Shown here: one piece after another, positions 24,691 through 34,284 of the stretch
Numbering within the stretch: position 1 is the stretch's first letter
Layout: each line of letters begins with the position of its first letter
NCBI RefSeq assembly: GCF_963678635.1
Contig: NC_087069.1
Span: 41,625,883 to 41,689,882 of the forward strand
Length of the DNA stretch: 64,000 bases
Direction of reading: 5' to 3'
DNA from: Symsagittifera roscoffensis
Lineage: Eukaryota; Xenacoelomorpha; Acoela; Convolutidae
Notes under the pieces: model-generated
Seen by the model: only the letters and a program-made list of their open reading frames with translations
What the model was told of the DNA's origin: nothing
Database searches by the model: none
Program-made: the position numbers and the translations under genes

Positions 24691-25790
24691 CAGATAGTAC
24701 TGGCCCAACATCAGAAATAGACTGCACGTCAGAGAGGATTGCCTGCTGATTGACGAGAGAATTGTCATACCCACTCAACTCAGACAGACAGTGCTGGACA
24801 GCCTCCATCTGACCCATCCGGGATCCGCAGTCATGTTGGATTTATGTCAGCATGTCTGGTTTCCTTAAATCCATCGCTCAATTGTGCAGAATTGTCGACA
24901 CTGCACCGAGCAAGGTAAAAACTTAAAATCAATATTGTGAAACAGGCAGTTCTTTCAGATGGAACGGGTTGTAGAATCTAACGAAGAGGTCCAATTATTT
25001 TTCGCAGGGCCTCTTCCGGATTAACCTAATAGGGATGCATATATTCTAGTTGCGATAGATAAAGGGTCAAAGTTCCCAACACAAAAGTTGTGTCAAATAC
25101 AACAGCGGACATTGCAATTAATTTCATGCAGAGATACATTTCCAAAAACGGGGCACCAAGAAGACTAAGATGCGACCAAGCATAAACATTTAGAGCTAAA
25201 AAAATTCCAAACTTTTTCTCGAACAAGAAACATAAAACTACTATTCGCACCGATAGATGATCACAGAGCAAAAGGAGTCGTTGAAAAGATGATTCAGACA
25301 ATAAAACGTAGGCTGGCACTAAAGAAAATAGACCGATCAAACACACCATACAAACTAGCTTCAGATGTAGCAGAAATATTAAAAACACTGAGAATCACAC
25401 AACACGGTGTCGCAAAAGTTTCACCATTCTAGGCACATATGGGCAGAAAACCAAATACCCCGCTTTCAAGTATAGCCACGAATAGCTCACCAAACAACCT
25501 AAACTGGGAGAACGCAAAACATGCATGTTTAGATCGAAAGAACCTTACGAAGACACCACTACCAGCAAAAAATATGCACGACTTTCAACGCTGGTCGGAG
25601 GATGAAATACGAATTCAAAAGAAAGGATCGCCACCAAAAAACACACATCAAGTGCTACCAAGGACGCTCAAAAACACGCAACCACCTACACAGCTAGAAA
25701 CAGGTGAACATTCTAAATCCATAGAACTAGCTGAGAACAAATTTAACATAAAATACAAGGGAGTACAAAGAACGTTTGACAAAAACAAAG
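24690..25790 (+). pseudogene. Integrase remnant of element 1
   Basis: The HHCC zinc-binding domain is visible (LHLTHPGSAV at about 24,801, then CRHC at about 24,894), followed by the RNase-H-like core with IDKGSKF (first Asp, about 25,058), RCDQA (second Asp, about 25,168) and GVVEKMIQTIKRRL (Glu, about 25,270). The segment then continues into HMGRKPNTPLSSIA and NWENAKHACLDRKNL. Stops and at least three frame changes interrupt it. Integrase inserts the cDNA; the CCGTT duplication is its footprint. Confidence 0.92.
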
Positions 25791-25798
25791 AAAAATGA

Positions 25799-26876
25799 AT
25801 AGAACAAGTGGCACGCAAATCTATTAGATTAGCAACAAAGGTTGAGAATCCAAAAATTTTTGAGCAAAATTATAAGACCATAGAGGAAAAAAACCTGACC
25901 TACACACCACACACTGCAAGCGTACAAACTTTTGGAAAGCAACCAAGGGTATTGAGAAATAGCGGAACAGCATTTGTTCCTAACCCCATTAATATACGGA
26001 CCATGCAGACCCTCACGAATCAGCGATTATGTCGCTCAAAAATCTGCACGGAGAGCAGGACCATGCTTACCTTTTTTAGACATAGAAAATCCAAATGCCC
26101 CACAACACCCGATGTTCGAAGAGGATGCTAGAACTGGACTGCCGATCAAACTAACAAAGCAGGAGAAGGCGGAGCAGAACAGCAGCCAAAGCAGCCCCAC
26201 AAAACGAAAAGCAACCAAGGCGACAGGAAAGAGAACAGGTGGGAAACCAACAAGGAAAAGACAGACGCCACGAGGAATGAGTCAGCAGACGTAAGTGACA
26301 CTAGAAGAAGAAAAGGAAACCAGAAGCAGCTCAGAGAAGGACGACAATTCTTCGACAACATGAGAGGATATCTCCCCGTCGCCCAAACGACAAAATCGAA
26401 AGCGTGCGCCGCCCACAGTTGCAACAAGAAAGTCGACTAGAAACCGACAGGCGACTCTGACAACAGCACTTGGGAACCCTGTCCCAATTAACGTGATAGA
26501 AAATACAAACACCTCCAGGACAATGCAACTCGAAATAGATTTGCCACTATAGAAATCAACGCCGGAAAGCTATCCAAGCTTGAAATCCCTAATCCAAGAG
26601 ATAGGTTTTACTGAAAAAACCCCTGAGTACAACGCTTGCGTGAAACTCATAGAGGTAATTAGCCCGAAAAACAAGCAAACCACAACAAGCAACGCTATCG
26701 ACTTAACATCCCCAACAGAAGACGAGACAACGGAAAACAATGAGATACTATTCGTGAAAAGCAACGACAAAGAGACACAAGAAAAAGGAGACGAACAACT
26801 ACAAAATGACGAGGAGCACGAGACAGTGGATGACAACAACGAAAACAACGAAGGAGGAGCAAAAACAGAAAAGTAG
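25799..26876 (+). pseudogene. Region after integrase in element 1, unknown product
   Basis: Short overlapping frames (25,808-26,131, 25,974-26,294, 26,580-26,876) continue after the integrase. They are rich in Lys, Arg, Asn and Glu; the last is acidic (DDNNENNEGG). They may be the C-terminal tail of pol or gag-like material displaced by frameshift. I see no transmembrane segment or glycoprotein signature, so no env is called. Confidence 0.45.
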
Positions 26877-26943
26877 AGAAGGATGCAGGACAAGCAGTCC
26901 CATGGGGACTAAAAACTCAACATTAAAAACTCTGTAAATTTTT

Positions 26944-26958
26944 CCCGAGAAGGGGCAA
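26944..26958 (+). other. Polypurine tract of element 1
   Basis: CCCGAGAAGGGGCAA lies directly before the 3' LTR, the position at which plus-strand DNA synthesis is primed in LTR elements. It is rich in purines but interrupted. Confidence 0.6.
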
Positions 26959-27213
26959 TGTCATCCGGCATTGATTGATAAAACTCCATATAAACTTCAT
27001 TTGTATTTGTACATTAATTATGTTATTTACCTTGATGTACACTGGTCGATTGACCTTGATAGTGAGGACGAGCACGGCGGCTAAAGTCAACTACGGTTCA
27101 GAAAGATAATTAACGTTATGATTAAATAGTTGTTTTAACTTCTTCCTCTCAAGATCGGCTTTATCATCTCATACGGATTCAAGAATTAACGAATCATACC
27201 TTAAGGTATGACA
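26959..27213 (+). repeat. 3' LTR of element 1
   Basis: 255 bp starting TGTCATCC and ending TATGACA, the diverged partner of the LTR at 20,380. It would hold the polyadenylation signal, but none is obvious. It is preceded by a purine-rich tract. Confidence 0.93.
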
Positions 27214-27218
27214 CCGTT
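27214..27218. repeat. Target site duplication of element 1, right
   Basis: CCGTT follows the ATGACA end of the 3' LTR and matches 20,375-20,379. Confidence 0.85.
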
Positions 27219-28261
27219 TTTGAGCAGTAAAGTTATCTGGGTTTCGTTTTAATATCTCAAAAACAAGATGATTTGTTTTGCAGATATTTAATTCCAATGA
27301 TGATTCTTTTAGTGACATTTAAAAGTTTTTGAACACCAAAAATAATCTGACCATTCATGCTACGAACAAATGAACCAAACTGCAGTAGCTTTCACAGTCA
27401 AATTTTTATCATGCTGTCATCAACAATGCAGATTTTTCTACTGTCTTAATTGATTGAAACCATAAATGGTGTTGATTGTTTTGAAGTTCTACAATTTTAC
27501 TGACTGTTTACAATAAACAAGCTGTTGGTAAGTTGAAATCTAATCAAACTTGGAACATAGAAAATCAAAAAATTTTCAAGAACTCAATCATTGAAATTGC
27601 AATTAAGCCCATATCCTCAGAGCTTTCAGAATCTGTTTATCATAGTTATTAATTTAATCCGCTACTGAATGTGGGAGACAAAAATTATTTTACCAACTTC
27701 ATTTCAGTTATTTTTTGTAAATATTTGATATTTTTGTCCTGAATAGCACTTTCAGTCCTTCCATCTTCATGTTATAATCCTGCAGAATGTAAATTAACCA
27801 GCCAAAACCAAGAGACATAAGTTAAGTTAGAACATACGGTTAGCGCTCGACATATAAAACGGCTTTTGGAATAGATTGAAAACTTGAAACTGACTATTAA
27901 CTAAAATGCAGATAGGAAAAAAACTAGAAAAAAAACTAAAAATGAAAAATTAGAAGGGATAGAAGAGCCACACTTCCCTATTGGGTTAAATGGGAGGGGG
28001 TTTCACATGACACATGACATTAAGGACAATATCTCCTATAGAGCAGTTCTGGGGGAGGTGTTAAGACTGGTTAGTGTTCTCTCTTCAAAAATTTGACCTA
28101 CTTGTAACCCAGAAAACCCTTTCTGGAACTAAATAAATAATTTATTTTCTTGCAAAGCAAAACTTTTTTTCTACACTGATTCAATTCGATTTGTATACGT
28201 ACAATTTTTAGATATTTCATCCATGGGTAGCCGTAAATTTAATAAAATTTTATTTGTCCAG
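27219..28261. other. AT-rich sequence before the first recognised scramblase exon
   Basis: Probably intron. It ends in a usable acceptor (TTTATTTGTCCAG). I looked for a proline-rich N-terminal scramblase exon ending in phase 2 and could not find a convincing one here. Confidence 0.5.
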
Positions 28262-28445
28262 AGATATGCAAGTAGGCGCCACTCAGTACAACAACTGGAT
28301 TCCCAATGGGTGCCCGCCTGGTCTGGAGTACCTGGCTCAGATTGACCAGGTGTTCATCAAAAAACACGTGGATATGAGACCGGGAGGCACGACTGGCGCG
28401 ATCACTCACAATAAATATGTACTCATGAATTCAGCTGGGCAACAT
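28262..28445 (+). CDS. PLSCR: Scramblase exon 1 of those recognised
   Basis: Acceptor TTTGTCCAG/AGATATG and donor CAT/GTTAGT bracket 184 bases. One base completes an upstream split codon, then 61 codons run through WIPNGCPPGLEYLAQIDQ to KYVLMNSAGQH, aligning with the start of the scramblase domain and with family NSFGQR at its end. The upstream exon must end in phase 2. Confidence 0.9.
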
Positions 28446-31400
28446 GTTAGTTAAAATATGTACTGATGAACTTGACTAAAACCCTTTAAAAAACATTCAA
28501 AGGAGCAAAAATTTTTTAATGTTTTTTTTGCTGTTTTGAGTAATTTCCGGCTAATGAAACTAAATGAATTTAAATCTCTATCTTTTTTTTAAAACTTTTT
28601 CGCCGACTTTTCTTACCAAAACACCCCGCTCGCCTAAAAAAAAGAAAACTTGCTTCGCAAACTTCGATTTTTCTGTGAAATAGCGATGAGTATCAATGAA
28701 AATTCAACCCAGGAATAGTCAAAACTTTAGGATTTGCTCGTCTTTTTTCATTGAAAAGCAGGTATAAAAATGAACATCCGACGCTTTCAAACTTTTTATC
28801 AGGTTAAAGGTCAATTACTCATAACTTGAGCTGCATTGCAATGTTTTTCATCATCAGTAACCAAAACCCTTTACAAAAACTTTTGAAGACAAGTTGAAAG
28901 CAAAGCAAATAGACGCTTTCAGTCTTACGTTCCCATACAAAAACGTCCCTCTTCTGAAATTGTCTAAAATACCTATCTTAGGTTGGTAGTAAGTTTCACC
29001 TGTTTTACAGTAATCTAAATTTTTTGAAAAATTGTTTTTTTCCTTCTAAAAGCTAGGGATTATTTTTGGCAACTGTAAATAATGAAGAAAATACATCCAA
29101 GTTTTTTTCTTTTTCCTCTGCGAGCTCTTTTCCAACGGATAGTTGGGGCGTTCAACATGCCAAAATACAACAGTGCCGAAATTGAAATTATGCTAATTTT
29201 CTTTTTTTTCTATTTTTGTGTCCATTTTTTATGGAAAAATTTTTTTTAAAAATTGAAGTGAATTTGGTAAGCATTTTTTTTCGCTATACTTATTTAGCAG
29301 TTGAAAATTATTAAGTCGTGTCAAATGGGTTTGGTCAATCGTGTCCTATAGCTTTGGTTGCGTTGTATAACTATTTTGCGTAAAAGTTGCACTTGTCTGG
29401 AATAGCTCATGAGTGAAATGGTTTTTGGTATTATTTTTTGTTAGAGCGGAGTCTTTTGTGATGCGTGAAAAATTAAAACTAATTCACACGAAACTACTAA
29501 AAACTTATTGTATCAAAACAAAAAAAGTTCCATCTTAAAACTCACTCATAAAAATAAAAATAAATCCTTTTCAATTTTAGAGTCAAATTTTTCAAGGTGT
29601 CGCAAGATCCGTATACGAAAAAAGAACTTCTAATTAATTTTGAAAAATGTTCTTATTTAAAAAAATGCGATTTATGGCCTAGAAGAAGTGGTTTTTTAGA
29701 ATGCAAGAAGCAAATGTTTAGACTAAAAACACCAAAAAATGGTGCCTTGTTTTGTCATTTTTGTCATATGAATTTCTCTAGTTCTTCTGTGCCCGCGAGG
29801 AGTTCGATGGATGTGAGCGTAATTGTTGCCCTACGACGATGGGGTTCATTCTGCATGTTACAGATAACAATGGATCAGAAGTACTCCGTTTCAGGTCTCC
29901 CGACTTCGACTGTTTTCCCGTTTATTTCTATTTCATCAAAAAATCAATAATCCTTAAACAACTCAACGTGAACAAATGTACGTTGGCGCTGTCCCTAGTG
30001 AGCAAAGCTAACATGCAAATATCTCAAATTTTGATAGACTGACAGTATTGTCTTTATTCAAGTAAACAGTCTCCTTCAAAAATTCGTTTAGATGAGAGAT
30101 TGTTCACTTGAATGTTTTTTAGTGAGTTGATTGGGGGTTAAGGGCATTGAGTATTTTCAGATTGACTACATGACTACACCGTTTGTTCGTCACGCTATAA
30201 GACGGACTGAACTTCTTAATCTAAAGCTTGTCTCAGTCTCACTCTTATCATTACGAGGCCAAATGTGCGTTCTCTGCATTGTCAGCGGATTCCGCAACAG
30301 GTCAAAATCAGATTTGTCACGGAATCCGCAACATTGCTTCTTTTCTTTAATCTTCTATGCTGTTATGAATTCCACAAACAAATACCTAAATCATTGTACC
30401 GCTCAAAATCGCTCCATAATTAGGCGAATTTGCGGAATCCGCAACAGTATTTGTGGAATCCAGAACAGTTTGTGGAATCCACAAACAAATGATAAAAAAT
30501 TTGTATCGTTAAATTGAGCTGTTGCGAAACCCGCAACTGTAAGTGGAATCCGCAAATTGTAAGTGGAATCCGCAAATTGCAAGTGGAATCCGCAACAAAA
30601 CAAATGTGCCGGCAAAATTTACGTTACAGGTATATGCACGCGGAATCCACCGAAATTTTTTTGTGGAATTCTCTTACATTTTGGTACATATTTAAGACTT
30701 GTCTCTGGAATCCAGGAACATACAGACACAAAATCCTATCCAGTGCACAGTTTGGCCTCGCAATGATTTTCTTGGTATCAATAGATCCTGACAAATACCG
30801 CAAAAAGCGATTTCTTGGAGATCATTTTTTTTGCGGATTCTATGCAGTTGGTCTGACTGTACACAGGCAGAGTGTTCAATTATATATATATGATGGAAAG
30901 ATAGGTTGGTAATAAATACTGTACAATCAGTTTCAATCCAAAATATATAAGCCGAAAAGTGATAAATTTAATTTAAACTCCTTATGAATCATATTCAGCT
31001 GGAGTTTATTAAAAAATTTTATTGTTTAAAAATCGAACTGTACTTGGCCTTTTCTGGAAGGTTTTACGTGCAACAATAAGCCCTTCGCCATCCAAAATCG
31101 GATTTGTTAATTTTCTGAGTAAATCGGACAAAAAAAACATAATTTTGTCAGATTTTTAGCCTCAATATAACAACATCGATTTACATTTCGTTGTTTGTTG
31201 GCTTTTTCATTTTAGATAATGGAAAGTCTTAAAGTTTGTTTTTGTTTCATTTATTTTTTGAAAAAAAAAGGAAAACAGTCTGTATTTTACCCAGAAAAGA
31301 GTACTCTCAGTGTAATACAGAAATCTATGTTGTAACTCCGACAGGCAAGCAACTTGGGAAAGTGGCCCAAAGCTAGTACTCTGAGGATTTAGTCAATTAA

Positions 31401-34284
31401 ACATAAACATTTTCGCGGTTTGCTGAGATATTTTTCTAGCATTGAGCTTTTTTCCGTAATTTTCAAAGTTAACCAAAAGGAAATTTGTCTCTCAATTAAA
31501 ACGAAAATTGTATCCTTTTGCAATTATAAAATTAATTTCAATATTAATAGAAAGTCATTTAGACTGCTCATACCAGGGTGAAAAACTGAGTGTCCCGACT
31601 GCCCTCAAGCGTCCATGGAATCCATTGATCATTTCTGAAAAAATTGATAAGAACTTCACAAAAAATGAGGATTACAATCGCTATACAAAAATAGTACACA
31701 AAAAATGAGGTTTTTTTTCAAAACCATCACCCAATCGCTATACAAAAATAGTACAAAGTGAAGTATTTCACCTATAATGTAACAGTTACAAAACTAGCTT
31801 GCCAGCCTCAATTGGAACAATTTCTTATAGTCGAAAGTTTGTTAATTGTCGAATTGCTTGAATTGGCTAGTTTCAAAAAAAAATTTAATTATCGAAGATT
31901 AATACACACAGTTTGATATTTGACTTGATGGCATTGATATTTGCAACTGGTTTAATAAATACAGTGAAAATTCAAAGTTTTTCTACATGAAAACATCATC
32001 CCTAAGCACAAGGATTTGGAATAATTTGAATCGCCACATTATACTTTAATGAAAAACTATTCAAGGAAAACTGCTTATTTAATTTTTAATTTAGTTAACA
32101 ACAAAACAGAAAAGTTTTCAGTAACCAGTGAAGGTTTTAACAAACTCTTCCTTCTTGTAATGGAGCGAGGAGAGAGAAATTTTTTTTTTCTATTTACTAA
32201 ATCCTCTCATCGCTCTGCAAGGCGAGGAAGGAACGTGTTGTGATTATCAAATGAGAGTCCGAGACGATCAAGGAAACTTCATTCTATTCATTGAAACTTA
32301 CGACGTCTTCAACTTTGGTAAGTTACTCAATCTAAAATGCAGAGTCTAAAAGTCTAAAAGTCTAAAAGTTTTCCAAGGACGCTTTGAGATGTCCCTCATC
32401 TAAAAACCAAAAGAGGCATTTCAAGATTAACAATTTCAGATACCAAAATGAGGCTAAATATAGTCGTTCTTGTGACGCTTTTTCCACGATAACCTCACCT
32501 TTCAAAGAAGACCCCTTTTTTGGTACTATTTTAGAACTTGGCTAATTTTTGGCTAATTTGGGACAGTTAATGCGCACTGTATACGTCGTTCTATTAACGT
32601 ATGAAGAAAAATTTAATTTCATCTGGCAATTAGATTTTATGAATACGTAACCGAGCGAAATTTTTATCATTTTGTGTTTTACATAGCATACAGGGGGATA
32701 TAAAATTAAAAGCCAAAACGAAAAAACGATAGGCAATTTTTTTCATTTATAAGAAAATTAAATTTTAAAATAGTTCTGCACATTATAAAGTTTTCTGCTC
32801 TCCTGGAGAAAACTTTGTCGTTACCTCAGTAGTGACCAGAATCTTTTGTAGTGACCAAAAACTTTGATTTGAATCAAATTCGCAAAAATTTTTCATCAAA
32901 CGTAGGGGTGGCGCTAGGATTTCAAAGGAAATTCTCGAAGAAGGAACGGATTTTCTAAAATGTTTCGAAGCTTTTGTCTACCTTTTTTTTTAAGTCGACC
33001 TAATTGATTTTCCGAGCGGTCCCAGAACACAATAAGGCCATATATTGAATTAAAGAATTAAAGTTTTGCGCCGCAGGCAAAATTAAAAAAAAACATGTCA
33101 AAAATGCCAATTGTGGGCACTTTTTGGAAAGTTTTGTCCAAAAAATCCGCCACTGATCAAACGTGTTTTTTTTTAGATTGGAACACACTCATAACGTCAG
33201 CCGAGTTCAAAATACTCAGTCCCGACAAAGTGCACACCGTCGGAGTCATAAAAGTAGCTGGCAGATTACAATACTAATTAGTTACAATAAGAGTAATGAG
33301 CAAATTGATTGTTTTCAGACGTCTAGCTAATTTAAAACTAATTTCTGTTTATTATCACGGGTCGAGCTGTTGTGGTGACAAAACTGGAAAATTGACTGAT
33401 AGTGGAATCCGCAAAAAATGAGAGAAACCATGCAATCCACAACAGGTCTATTTTTTTGAAAAAAGGCAAACCATTCAATCCACAACCACAACCATCTAAT
33501 TTGAATTTTATCTTCCTTCACACGAGGCCAAACTGAGCACTAGATAGACACGAAAATTGGTTTTGGTAGGTCTCTGGAATCCAGAGACAAGCCTTTACAC
33601 ATGTTAATGTTTCTTGAGTAAAACAATGCACTTTAAAGCCAATACATTTGTGTTGGGGGTTATTGCTAGTGGGTTCTGGAACAATTTTCAGTTTACATCT
33701 TTAAAGGCGTGACTCCGGATTTCAGTTACATACGCAAACACTTTATGCTTTTAAAAACAAAAATTCAAAAATTTTGTCGAATCTTTTTTTGGCCTTTGCT
33801 TTTTTGGCCTTTGCTAAAATGTTTTGCGTTTTTTGGCCCGCGCTCCCCCTCAAAATAGTATGATTTGGCGCCGAAGGCGCCATAAGAAAAATCTTAAGGT
33901 CAGTCTGCCTTTTGGTCGGCAAGGTGTCGAATCCGTGAAAAGAAAGGGGCGCCCCTTAATTAGCTGGTGATTATATTGACAGTAAATTGGCCGAGAAAAA
34001 TATGGTCTGTTATTTCATCAGAATAACATCCAGTATGTTTCGTTTTTGATCGTCAGCGTCAGACTAGTTTCTAATTTCGGTCTAAGAAATCACTCTTGTA
34101 TTGTAATCTGTTGCCAAAAAAGAGAGTGCGCCAATCGACTTATGATGGATATGTCTCAAATTTGGAGTTTTCTATCCATTTTCCATTGGATTTGGACGTG
34201 AAGGCCAAAGCATTACTCATCGGTGCAGCATTTCTATTAGACTTTCTGTTTTTCGAACAAACCGACCGCCGGTTCGAGGATTGA
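28262..34284 (+). CDS. PLSCR: Phospholipid scramblase (split gene, 5' end missing)
   Basis: Six exon segments resemble the scramblase family in order: NGCPPGLEYLAQIDQVFI (family: NCPPGLEYLxQIDQ), CERNCCPTTMGF (family: CTRNCC), a CNTEIYVVTPTG segment (family: [12 protein letters not shown]), YQMRVRDDQGNF, AEFKILSPDKVHTVG (family: DVDFEIKSLDEQCVVG) and FPLDLDVKAKALLIGAAF (family: FPLDLDVKMKAVMIGACF). The protein would move phospholipids bidirectionally between membrane leaflets and is anchored by the C-terminal helix. The family calcium motif DADNFGIQFPLD is altered to SNLEFSIHFPLD, losing two acidic residues. Exon 1-2, 2-3 and 4-5 phases agree. The first exon(s) with the start codon are not found and the 3-4 junction is unresolved. 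Confidence 0.88.
28446..29781. other. Scramblase intron
   Basis: AT-rich intron with GTTAGT donor and TTTCTCTAG acceptor. No other gene or repeat is recognised in it. Confidence 0.8.
29782..29919 (+). CDS. PLSCR: Scramblase exon 2
   Basis: Starts after TTTCTCTAG and ends before GTTTAT. It is 138 bases, phase 0 at both ends. It encodes FFCAREEFDGCERNCCPTT...FILHVTDNNGSEVLRF and ends in DFDCFP. With exon 1 the spacing GQ-to-NCC is the same as in human scramblase 1, which supports the junction. The cysteine-rich palmitoylation cluster that follows this position in vertebrate proteins is shortened. Confidence 0.9.
30165..30248. repeat. LTR fragment of the element 2 family
   Basis: TACACCGTTTGTTCGTCACG, AACTTCTTAATCTAA and CTCACTCTTA match in order the element 2 LTR words TACACCGTCTGCTCGTCACG, AACTTCTTAGTCTAA and CTTACTCTTA. 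The fragment is cut off on its right by the MITE terminus at 30,249. Confidence 0.65.
30249..30765. mobile_element. MITE-like element with CATTACGAGGCC termini, copy 2
   Basis: Left end CATTACGAGGCCAAATGTG and right end CACAGTTTGGCCTCGCAATG are inverted repeats matching copy 1 at 19,188. The interior is filled with repeats of a short motif, GGAATCCGCAA or its variants GGAATCCACAA and GGAATCCAGAA, about a dozen times. No gene is present. Confidence 0.7.
30284..30665. repeat. Cluster of TGGAATCCGCAA motifs
   Basis: The motif GTGGAATCCGCAA, its inverted form and close variants recur irregularly, for example near 30,289, 30,321, 30,433, 30,452, 30,470, 30,541, 30,562 and 30,583. Three successive copies near 30,541-30,596 have a regular 21 bp period (AAGTGGAATCCGCAAATTG). 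Similar motifs appear at 33,400-33,490 and in its duplicate. Confidence 0.7.
31311..31361 (+). CDS. PLSCR: Scramblase exon 3 (3' boundary uncertain)
   Basis: After acceptor TACTCTCAG the frame reads CNTEIYVVTPTGKQLGK and continues VAQS before TAG at 31,374. This aligns with family [20 protein letters not shown]. A GT at 31,362 would end the exon after LGK in phase 0. Alternatively a GC donor at 31,372 (CAAA/GCTAGT) would keep VAQ and put the junction in phase 1, which fits an acceptor at 32,220-32,221. I cannot decide between them. Confidence 0.8.
31577..31692 (+). CDS. Possible extra scramblase exon
   Basis: After a CAG acceptor (TCATACCAG) a phase-0 frame reads GEKLSVPTALKRPWNPLI and stays open to 31,708. 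The W-N-P echoes the family Q-x-W-x-P motif that follows the GYVIQ segment. It could lie between exons 3 and 4, but including it would lengthen the protein relative to the family and no good donor is visible. It may equally be non-coding. Confidence 0.25.
32222..32317 (+). CDS. PLSCR: Scramblase exon 4 (5' boundary uncertain)
   Basis: The frame EEGTCCDYQMRVRDDQGNF ends at an excellent donor, AACTTTG/GTAAGT, in phase 1, and exon 5 begins with AT, giving an intact GAT codon. It corresponds to the family segment LPKFTIQNEKREDVLKISGP. The acceptor could be the AG at 32,220-32,221 (CTCTGCAAG) or the AG at 32,225-32,226. Confidence 0.85.
32318..33176. other. Scramblase intron, contains start of the tandem duplication
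   Basis: AT-rich intron. The duplicated segment begins inside it at 32,823. The part from about 32,905 to 33,170 is a reverse-oriented fragment of the GGCGCC dispersed repeat (GGCACTTTTTGGAAAGTTTTG, CAAAAAATCCGCCACTGATC). The acceptor of exon 5 (GTTTTTTTTTAG) follows it directly. Confidence 0.7.
33177..33253 (+). CDS. PLSCR: Scramblase exon 5, first copy
   Basis: Begins after TTTTTTTTTAG. The two bases AT complete a GAT codon with exon 4. The frame reads WNTLITSAEFKILSPDKV and HTVGVIK, matching family GDVDFEIKSLDEQCVVGKI. A GT at 33,254 (AAAA/GTAGCT) ends it in phase 0; otherwise the frame stops at TAA 33,275. An identical copy lies at 35,396-35,472. Confidence 0.85.
33254..34086. other. Scramblase intron, first copy
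   Basis: Contains GGAATCCGCAA-type motifs (33,399-33,490), one end of a MITE of the CATTACGAGGCC family (33,522-33,605, reverse orientation) and a GGCGCC dispersed-repeat fragment (33,770-33,955). Confidence 0.65.
33770..33955 (-). mobile_element. Dispersed GGCGCC repeat fragment
   Basis: Reverse-oriented fragment: GGCCCGCGCTCCCCCTC, GGCGCCGAAGGCGCC, CTTAAGGTCAGTCTGCC and GGTCGGCAAGGTGTCGAATC match in inverted order the copy at 14 kb. An identical copy lies 2,219 bp downstream. Confidence 0.6.
34087..34284 (+). CDS. PLSCR: Scramblase last exon, first copy
   Basis: The frame is open from an AG at 34,085-34,086 to TGA at 34,282. The conserved part is NLEFSIHFPLDLDVKAKALL and then IGAAFLLDFLFFE, the membrane-inserted C-terminal helix, followed by a short charged tail QTDRRFED. 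An acceptor nearer 34,125 (CCAAAAAAG/AGAGTG) would give a length closer to the family; neither candidate has a strong T tract. The acidic positions of the calcium-binding loop are partly replaced. Confidence 0.88.
   Translation, partial: KSLLYCNLLPKKRVRQSTYDGYVSNLEFSIHFPLDLDVKAKALLIGAAFLLDFLFFEQTDRRFED

Larger units (their letters stand above)
20380..27213 (+). mobile_element. Degenerate Ty3/gypsy LTR retrotransposon (element 1)
   Basis: The element is bounded by two LTRs (20,380-20,636 and 26,959-27,213) and a perfect 5 bp target duplication CCGTT. Between them, on the + strand and in canonical order, lie remnants of gag with a zinc knuckle, an aspartic protease, reverse transcriptase, RNase H and integrase. 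RNase H before integrase is the Ty3/gypsy order. Stops and frameshifts occur in every gene and the LTRs differ at roughly one base in eight, so the copy is old and inactive. It lies upstream of the recognised scramblase exons and may sit inside a 5' intron of that gene. Confidence 0.95.
29920..31310. other. Scramblase intron with LTR fragment and MITE
   Basis: The intron contains a relic LTR fragment (about 30,165-30,248) related to element 2 and a 517 bp MITE-like element (30,249-30,765), listed separately. The remainder is AT-rich with no gene. Frames at 30,131-30,912 are shadows of these repeats. Confidence 0.75.

Noticed and set aside
24051..26528. Several minus-strand frames with Leu/Phe/Ser-rich, membrane-like composition
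   Set aside because: They are shadows of the Lys/Asn/Thr/Glu-rich coding strand of element 1.
25799..26876. An env gene in element 1
   Set aside because: No hydrophobic anchor, signal peptide or cysteine pattern is visible; the region is charged and low in complexity.
29597..30042. Two + strand frames overlapping scramblase exon 2
   Set aside because: They are read in other frames from that of the exon, which is fixed by family alignment and splice phase.
33000..33188. 62-codon minus-strand frame, also at 35,219
   Set aside because: It is antisense to the exon 5 acceptor region and lies in a dispersed repeat.
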